The translations under genes were made by a program, and so were the position numbers. The notes under the pieces were generated by a model. The model saw only the letters and a program-made list of their open reading frames with translations. It was not told the DNA's origin and did not search any database. This document shows positions 7,662-12,301 of a stretch of DNA of 12,301 nt, in pieces (within the stretch, counting starts at the first letter, position 1; the number at the start of each line of letters is the position of its first letter). The stretch is from Burkholderiales bacterium (GTDB lineage Bacteria > Pseudomonadota > Gammaproteobacteria > Burkholderiales > Burkholderiaceae_D), in NCBI GenBank assembly GCA_028868455.1, contig JAGWUK010000032.1:1-12301 (forward strand), in the 5' to 3' direction.

Positions 7662-8141
7662 TCAGGGATGGGCGCTGACGATCTGATGGAAAAAATCGTA
7701 GACGCCTTGTTCGCTCATGCGGCGTGCGTTCGACAATTCGCCGCCTTTGGTCGCATACAGCACGGTGTTGTCCGGGTTTAAGACGACGGCAGCCGGGATG
7801 CCTTTTTTGATCGGATTGCCATACGACTGCGCCAGCGCCAGATTTTTGTCGAACTGGCCGACATCGACTTTCACCAGCACAAATTGTTTGTCGATCAGCG
7901 CGGCACTTTGGCCGTGAATCGATTTGTTCAGCTCAATACAGTCCTTGCACCAGTTGGCGCCGAAGATCACCAGCACCTTTTTGTGGCTGCTTTTCGCTTG
8001 CGCCAGCGCCTGCTGCACGACGGCGGGTGCATCGGCTTGTTCATCATACGGAGGCTGGACGGCGGCGGCTGTATTGGCGTGTGCCGTGTGCATGGCAATG
8101 CCGAGGATCAGGCTGGCAAACAGGGGGAGATATTTTTTCAT
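7662..8141 (-). CDS. Exported thioredoxin-fold protein with a WCKDC active site
   Basis: Protein of 159 residues. Residues 1-22 (MKKYLPLFASLILGIAMHTAHA) are a signal peptide, so the mature protein should act in the periplasm. The thioredoxin fold is shown by VLVIFGANWCKDC with the redox pair Cys65 and Cys68 (motif C-K-D-C), and by a cis-proline position at GIPAAVVL (Pro116). The C-x-x-C motif and the ALAQAKSSHKKVLVIFGANWC lead-in resemble thioredoxin_7/DsbD-gamma-like proteins that reduce or exchange disulfides. No DsbD or cytochrome-maturation gene is adjacent to name a partner. The multi-PAS kinase gene lies 26 bp downstream and is probably co-transcribed. Upstream lies the 259-bp divergent region shared with dinB, which includes a LexA box about 80 bp from this start. 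The ribosome site is weak. Whether it is a reductase or an oxidase is not determined. Confidence 0.88.
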   Translation of the reverse strand: MKKYLPLFASLILGIAMHTAHANTAAAVQPPYDEQADAPAVVQQALAQAKSSHKKVLVIFGANWCKDCIELNKSIHGQSAALIDKQFVLVKVDVGQFDKNLALAQSYGNPIKKGIPAAVVLNPDNTVLYATKGGELSNARRMSEQGVYDFFHQIVSAHP

Positions 8142-8173
8142 GGTGGAAACTTATTCTTGATGGGTACCGCAAG

Positions 8174-8202
8174 ATAGTGACGGAAAATCGCCCGTTTGTC
8201 AT
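8174..8202 (-). promoter_or_regulatory. Weak candidate promoter for the thioredoxin-kinase operon
   Basis: On the minus strand ATGACA (complement of 8197-8202, five of six matches to the -35 consensus) is followed after 17 nt by CACTAT (complement of 8174-8179, three of six matches to the -10 consensus). It is the best placed pair I can see about 35 bp upstream of the thioredoxin-like start, but the -10 is poor. Confidence 0.25.
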
Positions 8203-8221
8203 CGCATTACGCGATAAATTC

Positions 8222-8241
8222 TACTGTGTATATGTACAGCT
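8222..8241. promoter_or_regulatory. LexA (SOS) box upstream of dinB
   Basis: TACTGTGTATATGTACAGCT contains the full CTGT-N8-ACAG core with an alternating T/A/G spacer, very close to the consensus known for E. coli LexA and shared by many gamma- and betaproteobacteria. It lies 160 bp upstream of the dinB ATG and 80 bp upstream of the divergent thioredoxin-like start. A -10-like TAAAAT at 8259-8264 follows at a distance that would put the box over the -35 region, so bound LexA would block dinB transcription. It may also affect the divergent operon. Confidence 0.85.
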
Positions 8242-8258
8242 TTCCGGGCGAAGCAGGG

Positions 8259-8264
8259 TAAAAT
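8259..8264 (+). promoter_or_regulatory. Candidate -10 element of the dinB promoter
   Basis: TAAAAT matches five of six bases of the sigma-70 -10 consensus. No good -35 hexamer stands 17 nt upstream, where the right half of the LexA box lies. If this is the promoter, the dinB leader would be about 130 nt long. Confidence 0.4.
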
Positions 8265-8299
8265 ACGGCCAATTTCAGCTTTCATCGTTTTTTCCAAAA

Positions 8300-8404
8300 A
8301 TGGGCATTGTTCGTCGTCTCGCCGTGGTCATGGCGGTTTGCCAGTCTATGCATTGCCGTGTTGTGCTGCCGTGGGGATTTTCACCTCGTGGTGGTGCGGC
8401 ATGA
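8300..8404 (+). other. Short upstream reading frame overlapping the dinB start by ATGA
   Basis: An ATG at 8300 opens a 34-codon frame (protein beginning MGIVRRLAVVMAVC, ending PRGGAA) whose TGA stop (8402-8404) overlaps the dinB ATG (8401-8403) in the sequence ATGA. This arrangement is typical of translational coupling, and the dinB start itself has only a weak ribosome site (GGTGGTG). No ribosome site is visible before 8300 and I recognise no homology, so it may be a chance frame in the leader. Confidence 0.25.
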
Positions 8405-9549
8405 GTGCGCCGCCGCGGCGTATTGCGCATCTGGATATGGATGCGTTTTATGCGTCGGTGGAATTGCTGCGCTATCCCGAGTTGCGCGGCCAGCCCGTGA
8501 TTATCGGCGGACGCAGTTCGCATGCACCGGTGCTGCAAAGCGACGGTACGCGCGTGTATGCGCGGCTCAAGGATTATGTCGGACGTGGCGTGACGACGAC
8601 CTCGACCTATGAGGCGCGTGCGCTCGGCGTGTTTTCGGCAATGGGGATCATGAAAGCGGCCAAGCTGGCGCCCGAGGCGATTTTGTTGCCGACCGATTTT
8701 GATTCTTACCGACGGTATTCGCGCCTGTTCAAAGAGGCTGTCGCCCGGATCGCGCCGGTCATTGAAAACCGTGGCATCGATGAAATTTATATCGACCTGA
8801 CCGATCATCCGCAAGAAACCCGCGCCTTGGCCAGCGCACTGAAACAGGCTGTGCGCGAGGCGACCGGGCTGAGTTGTTCGATTTGCGTCGCACCGAATAA
8901 ATTGCTGGCCAAAATCGGTTCCGAACTCGATAAGCCGGATGGCCTGACGATTTTGCAGGCAAGCGACCTGACCACGCGCATCTGGCCGCTGGATGTCAAA
9001 AAGGTTAACGGCATCGGGCCGAAAGCGACCGAGCGCCTGCACAAGCTGGGCGTGTTGACCATCGGCGATCTGGCTGCGGCCGCACCGGCCGTGCTGCAAA
9101 AACACTTTGGCAATAATTTTGCCGCCTGGCTGCTGCGCGTCGCGCAGGGTTTGGATGATAGGCCCGTCGAAACCAGCTCCGAACCGAAGTCGATCAGCCG
9201 TGAAACCACCTTTGAGCGCGACTTGCATCCGCAACACGACAGGGACATTCTCGGCAAGATTTTTACCGAACTCTGCGTCAATCTGGCCGCCGATTTGCAG
9301 CGCAAAGGCTATGTCAGCCACACCATCGGTGTGAAATTGCGCTTCATCGATTTTCGTGCCGTCACACGCGACATCACCATCGCCACACCAACCGCCGACG
9401 CCAAGGCGATACGCCAGGCTGCACGCGAATGTCTGCGCCGTATCGTGCTGGACAAAAAACTGCGCCTGCTGGGCATCAAAGCCAGCGCCCTGAGTCGCCG
9501 CGAAGAGACCGGCGGTGAGCTGCAGCAGACACAGGGTGAGTTGTTTTAG
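8401..9549 (+). CDS. dinB: DNA polymerase IV (Y-family translesion polymerase)
   Basis: Protein of 382 residues that copies past damaged template bases with low fidelity. Metal-binding acidic residues are Asp12 in HLDMDAFYASVE and Asp127-Glu128 in GIDEIYIDLTD; the steric-gate position that excludes ribonucleotides is Tyr17. A helix-hairpin-helix thumb motif appears at KVNGIGPKATERLHKLGV, then the little-finger domain, and the protein ends in QGELF, a sliding-clamp-binding motif of the Q-x-x-L-F type. Between the strand at VIIGG (about 33-37) and RGVTTTSTYEAR there are about 20 residues more than in E. coli DinB, a form I recall from Burkholderiales. The ATG at 8401 fits the family start; an in-frame TTG at 8338 would add 21 unrelated residues. 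The LexA box at 8222-8241 indicates SOS induction. No other SOS gene is adjacent. Confidence 0.95.
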   Translation: MSAPPRRIAHLDMDAFYASVELLRYPELRGQPVIIGGRSSHAPVLQSDGTRVYARLKDYVGRGVTTTSTYEARALGVFSAMGIMKAAKLAPEAILLPTDFDSYRRYSRLFKEAVARIAPVIENRGIDEIYIDLTDHPQETRALASALKQAVREATGLSCSICVAPNKLLAKIGSELDKPDGLTILQASDLTTRIWPLDVKKVNGIGPKATERLHKLGVLTIGDLAAAAPAVLQKHFGNNFAAWLLRVAQGLDDRPVETSSEPKSISRETTFERDLHPQHDRDILGKIFTELCVNLAADLQRKGYVSHTIGVKLRFIDFRAVTRDITIATPTADAKAIRQAARECLRRIVLDKKLRLLGIKASALSRREETGGELQQTQGELF

Positions 9550-9551
9550 GC

Positions 9552-9571
9552 TCGCCGATGATCGTCGGCGA
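9552..9571. repeat. Near-perfect 20-bp palindrome right after dinB
   Basis: TCGCCGATGA (9552-9561) pairs with TCGTCGGCGA (9562-9571) with one T-G wobble. It starts 2 bp after the dinB stop. No U-tract follows directly, so as an intrinsic terminator it is incomplete; it could protect the mRNA 3' end or be a protein-binding site. Confidence 0.45.
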
Positions 9572-9620
9572 ACGCACGCCATCGTGCAACAAGCACGGCG
9601 CACATTTTCCTCACTATATT

Positions 9621-9643
9621 AATACTGAGTAGGAGTATTTTTT
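9621..9643 (+). terminator. Weak candidate terminator downstream of dinB
   Basis: AATACT (9621-9626) and AGTATT (9634-9639) form a 6-bp A/T-rich stem with a 7-nt loop that runs into six T (9638-9643). The U-tract is right for plus-strand (dinB) transcripts but the stem is weak. I see no clear terminator for the convergent minus-strand pair that ends at 9715. Confidence 0.35.
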
Positions 9644-9714
9644 AAAAGCCCCGATATTACCTGCGCAATGAGGCAGTTTTTAAAAATTAATGGGGAGTAT
9701 GTGTCAGTGGTGCG

Positions 9715-10524
9715 CTAGCGCCGGCCTGCCTGCAGCTGTAGCAAATGCTGGAAATAGGCGTTTTCCAGTTTCCTGGGATTGATTTTTTCCAGCGCGGTGT
9801 TAAAGGCTTTTTGCATTTGCAATCCACGCTCATTGCGCTGAAAACAGATATGCATGGAAAAATTGCTGAGCTCGTGCGCATCAAACACGATGTGCTCGCG
9901 ACCTGCCTGCAAAGTCGGCTCGGTAATCAACAGATAACGCAGCACTTCCTTGCTGATAACGAGCACATCCACGCGCCCCGCCAGCAATTTGCGCAAATTG
10001 CTGACATCCGACGGTGCCGTGTCCGTTTTAATCGTGTGTTTTTTGATCAGGGCGTCGAACTCTTCTCCATTGGCATAATCCTGCACCACGCCGACGGTCA
10101 GTCCGTGCAGATCGGCGAAGCTTTTCCAGTGGAAATTTTTTTCTTGCAGTGAAGCGAAACCGACGACGGTGTGTCCCAGCGCGCCGGAAAAATAGCAGGT
10201 CTTGTCACGCTCCGGCAAATAAAACGCAGGAAAATAACCGGCATAGGCAGGATCACCCAGGCCGACCTGCATGGCGCGGCTCCACGGTGAATAATGAATA
10301 TCAACGTCCATGCCTGCCAACGCCGCCGCGGCCTTGACGACGGCGCTGGTGATGCCTTCGTCCGGTAAATGTGAGCCAACGTTCGGCGCCCATTCCAGCG
10401 TGGCCAATTGCATCAGCCTGGCCGGCGCGGGCACATTAGTCGCTATCTGCGCGAACGACAACTGTGCCAACAGGCAAAGCAGACACGCCAGCAAGATAGC
10501 AGGAAGACGACAGACCACGGTCAT
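9715..10524 (-). CDS. Periplasmic solute-binding protein, family 3-like (second of a tandem pair)
   Basis: Protein of 269 residues. A signal peptide covers about residues 1-25 (hydrophobic LLACLLCLLAQLSFA). The mature part has the layout of family 3 solute-binding proteins: an N-lobe with WAPNVG and DEGITSAVVKAAAALAGMDVDIHYSPWSRAM (44-85), PERDKTCYFSGAL (104-116), the second-lobe entry FADLHGLTVGVVQDY (136-150) and the hinge-side LRKLLAGRVDVLVISKEV (177-194). Such proteins capture a small solute, often an amino acid, or act as sensors. The P-W-x-R-A motif is shared with the gene upstream, suggesting an old duplication; overall identity looks low. The two genes are 32 bp apart on one strand and likely co-transcribed. 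There is no permease or ATPase gene in the window, so uptake would need a partner elsewhere. The ligand is unknown. Confidence 0.8.
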   Translation of the reverse strand: MTVVCRLPAILLACLLCLLAQLSFAQIATNVPAPARLMQLATLEWAPNVGSHLPDEGITSAVVKAAAALAGMDVDIHYSPWSRAMQVGLGDPAYAGYFPAFYLPERDKTCYFSGALGHTVVGFASLQEKNFHWKSFADLHGLTVGVVQDYANGEEFDALIKKHTIKTDTAPSDVSNLRKLLAGRVDVLVISKEVLRYLLITEPTLQAGREHIVFDAHELSNFSMHICFQRNERGLQMQKAFNTALEKINPRKLENAYFQHLLQLQAGRR

Positions 10525-10556
10525 GGGGAAATGATTGCTAAACAGGAAGAATCAGT

Positions 10557-11333
10557 TTAGCGCATGTACTTCGTTTTGAGCTGCTCGATTTGTCCGGATT
10601 GCTGGACTTTCTCAAAGGCCAGCCGCAGACGCGACAGCAGGGCAGGGTCGCTCTGCTTATTCAATGCAAAATAATAACTGCGCGATTTGTCCAGCAGCAC
10701 AACAGGTTCTAGCTCGCTGGGACTGTGCTCCAGCGCTTTCGCCAGATAGGCCGCACTCCAGTCGAGCGAGACCAGCAAGTCAATCCTGTCCATGAACAGT
10801 TTTTTCATGTTCGACTCCACCGTCGGCGCAAAATCAAAGGCAGTGGCCGCAAAGCCGCTGACGTTGATGAAATCCTTGGTGGACGCCATTTCGCGCACCA
10901 GTCCGGTCTTGTAGCTGGCCGCATCGGCCAGAGAACTGACTTGCACATCGTGCCGGCGGCGTAACTTATACAAAAAAATCTGACGCGGACTGATCGGCCC
11001 TATCCATTCAAATAAAGCATCGCGCTCTGGTGTGCGGGTGATCGAGTAAATCAGGGTATTCGGCTGCGTCAGCGCCGTCTGATAAGCGCGCGCCCAGGGA
11101 ATAAGCTGGATCTCGGCATCAAGACCGGCTGTGTGCAACACGCTTTGCAATAGCTCGGTAGAAAAGCCGGTGACCTTGCCCTTGTCTTCATAGTTCAGCG
11201 GCGGCAGGCTTTCGGTCACCACCTGCAACTCCAGCGCTACCGCATTCGGCGCTGAGACGGCCATCCAGCTGACGATGCCTGCACAAAGCAGAGTCAGTGT
11301 ACGGCGGACGGCAGGAAATACGCGATTCAGCAT
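10557..11333 (-). CDS. Periplasmic solute-binding protein, family 3-like (first of a tandem pair)
   Basis: Protein of 258 residues with an N-terminal signal peptide (about 1-33, RTLTLLCAGIVSWMAVSA followed by PNAVA). The mature part begins LELQVVTESLPPLNYEDKGKVTGFSTELLQSVL (34-66), the classic opening of family 3 solute-binding domains, followed by IPWARAYQTAL (78-88), ITRTPERDALFEWIGPI (98-114), the second-lobe SLADAASYKTGLVREMAS (134-151) and a C-terminal FEKVQQSGQIEQLKTKYMR. The line ITRTPERDALFEW carries the Arg that often contacts the carboxylate of an amino-acid ligand in this family. It is the upstream member of the tandem pair; the region 11334-11559 before it, up to the IS5-type element, shows no promoter I can defend. 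Alternative roles are an extracellular sensor or an orphan receptor lacking its transporter. Confidence 0.85.
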   Translation of the reverse strand: MLNRVFPAVRRTLTLLCAGIVSWMAVSAPNAVALELQVVTESLPPLNYEDKGKVTGFSTELLQSVLHTAGLDAEIQLIPWARAYQTALTQPNTLIYSITRTPERDALFEWIGPISPRQIFLYKLRRRHDVQVSSLADAASYKTGLVREMASTKDFINVSGFAATAFDFAPTVESNMKKLFMDRIDLLVSLDWSAAYLAKALEHSPSELEPVVLLDKSRSYYFALNKQSDPALLSRLRLAFEKVQQSGQIEQLKTKYMR

Positions 11334-11559
11334 GGCGCGATTTTAACCGCAAATGCTGTTCTGCAACATGCGTCCAGGATGCTGCCGGGGTAATTGGATC
11401 AAGGATGAGCGACGCAGTGCGCATAACTTGCTGCGGTAATCGACGACACGGCCAAGTGTTCATTGTTTATGCGCAGCATTGAGCACGCGGGATTCATGTC
11501 CTTCAATCGCTGAAGCATGTGTACCTGATTCTGCGCACCTGTTCTATCAGGATTTGTTA

Positions 11560-12301
11560 GAAGGTGTTCACGATCTTCCCGCGAGGCTGGATAATGCGGG
11601 GATGAGAAAGCCCTATGCGAGCGACATCAGTCGCGAGAAGTTTGAAGAGATTGTGCCAGTGCTGCAGAGCGTGAGGAAACGCACCAAGCCGACCAGAGTG
11701 GACTTGTACGAAGTGTTCTGCGCGGTGCTGTATTTGCTGCGCACCGGCTGCCAGTGGAGGATGTTGCCGAGAGACTGTCCGAAATGGAGAACGGTGCATT
11801 CGTACTTTGCCAAATGGAGCGATCCCGACCAGGACGGCATAAGTGCACTGGAGTGGGCATAAAAAAATCAGGTTGGCGCGCCCCGCGAGAAACTGGGGCG
11901 CAACGCCAGGCCGACGCTCTTGATCGTAGACGCACAGAGCGTGAAGAACACGGACACGGCCGGTAACCAAGGCCATGACGCGTGCAAGAAGGTCTCGGGG
12001 AACAAACGCCATATTGGCGTGGATACGCAAGGACTGCCTCGCGCCATTGCCGTGACGACCGCCGAAGTGACCGATCGCAAAGGAGCACTACAGGCGATGC
12101 AGCGCTGCAAGGACAATCTGGGCAAAGTGCAAAGCGTGCTGGCCGACAGCGGCTATGCTGGCGAGCCCTTTGCCCGGGGTGTGCAGGAAACTTTGGGCGA
12201 GAAGGTCACGGTGCAAGTCGTCAGGCGCAGTGAATTGCACAAGTTCGCGGTGATTCCCAAGCGATGGGTGGTTGAACGCAGCTTTGCCTGGCTGGAGAAA
12301 A
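11560..12301 (+). mobile_element. IS5-family insertion sequence, left part, cut by the window end
   Basis: The transposase-like coding sequence starting at 11602 defines the element. Its left boundary is a guess: GAAGGTGTTCACGATCTTCC at 11560-11579 looks like a plausible end just upstream of the gene and is preceded by TTA, which could be a 3-bp target duplication. The right end is outside the window, so neither terminal repeat nor duplication can be confirmed. Confidence 0.6.
11602..12301 (+). pseudogene. IS5-family DDE transposase interrupted by an in-frame stop (3' end beyond window)
   Basis: The first part (86 residues, MRKPYASDISREKFEEI to ISALEWA) matches the N-terminal domain of IS5-family transposases, including CQWRMLPRDCPKWRTVHSYFAKW. 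It ends at a TAA (11860-11862). The same frame then continues with KNQVGAPREKLGRNARP and the catalytic domain: the first Asp in LLIVDAQSVKNTD (11929-11931), the second in VLADSGYAGEPFA (12145-12147) and the Glu in RWVVERSFAWLEK (12274-12276). No frameshift is needed to join the parts. A one-base change of a leucine codon to TAA is the simplest cause, though a rare read-through is possible. Several normally conserved positions look altered (GHDACKKVSGNKRH where relatives usually have YDAGKKVSGIKRH, from memory). An in-frame ATG at 11479 would add 41 residues of no family similarity and is probably outside the element. Confidence 0.8.

Noticed and set aside
8338..8400. TTG start for dinB at 8338
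   Set aside because: It would add 21 residues rich in Cys and Trp with no counterpart in the family; the ATG at 8401 gives the standard start just before HLDMDAF.
9583..9597. CGTGC/GCACG hairpin as a dinB terminator
   Set aside because: The stem is only 5 bp and the nearest T-run is several bases away, so it falls below what I would call a terminator.
8275..9603. A long open frame on the minus strand opposite dinB
   Set aside because: It is the antisense shadow of a clear, complete DNA polymerase IV gene and has no recognisable domain.
11754..11966. Programmed frameshift at the A7 run to make a full-length transposase
   Set aside because: The catalytic half is in the same frame as the N-terminal half; the other two frames after A7 run into stops without a DDE motif.

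Overview
The window reads as a chromosomal segment of a betaproteobacterium, most likely Burkholderiales and probably Oxalobacteraceae. This is inferred from the moderately GC-rich codon use, the form of the DNA polymerase IV protein (a finger-region insertion and a G-I-D-E active-site motif that I recall from Burkholderiales) and the IS5-type transposase. No rRNA, tRNA or CRISPR array is visible. All ordinary genes look intact. The two ends of the window carry mobile DNA: a 98-bp fold-back element (MITE-like) at the left edge and an IS5-family element, running off the right edge, whose transposase has an in-frame stop.

Layout, left to right. (1) 1-98, MITE-like element with perfect 13-bp terminal inverted repeats. 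(2) 314-2282, two genes on the plus strand: a SirB2-type small membrane protein and a secreted amidase-signature hydrolase, 25 bp apart. They end at a strong bidirectional terminator (2293-2344) shared with the convergent next gene. (3) 2355-4007 on the minus strand, a GMC-family FAD oxidoreductase (choline/alcohol dehydrogenase-like), divergent from an AraC-family regulator (4268-5323, plus). The shared 260-bp intergenic region holds repeated CCGGAAA half-sites, so the regulator probably controls the oxidoreductase. The regulator gene contains a run of nine G that could make it phase-variable. (4) 5308-8141 on the minus strand, an exported thioredoxin-fold protein followed after 26 bp by a soluble histidine kinase with four PAS domains. 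The kinase gene overlaps the 3' end of the AraC gene tail to tail. (5) 8401-9549, dinB (DNA polymerase IV), with a near-perfect LexA box (8222-8241) upstream, so it is probably SOS-controlled. (6) 9715-11333 on the minus strand, two tandem periplasmic solute-binding-protein (SBP family 3) genes with no transporter permease or ATPase beside them. (7) 11560-12301, the partial IS5-family element.

Functional reading. The window is a mosaic of small independent units, not one pathway. The best-supported regulatory features are the LexA box of dinB and the terminator at 2293-2344. I found no clear new multi-gene system. The features most worth follow-up are the poly-G tract in the AraC regulator, the pairing of an exported thioredoxin-like protein with an orphan multi-PAS kinase, the tandem orphan solute-binding proteins, the fold-back element, and a short reading frame that overlaps the dinB start by ATGA.
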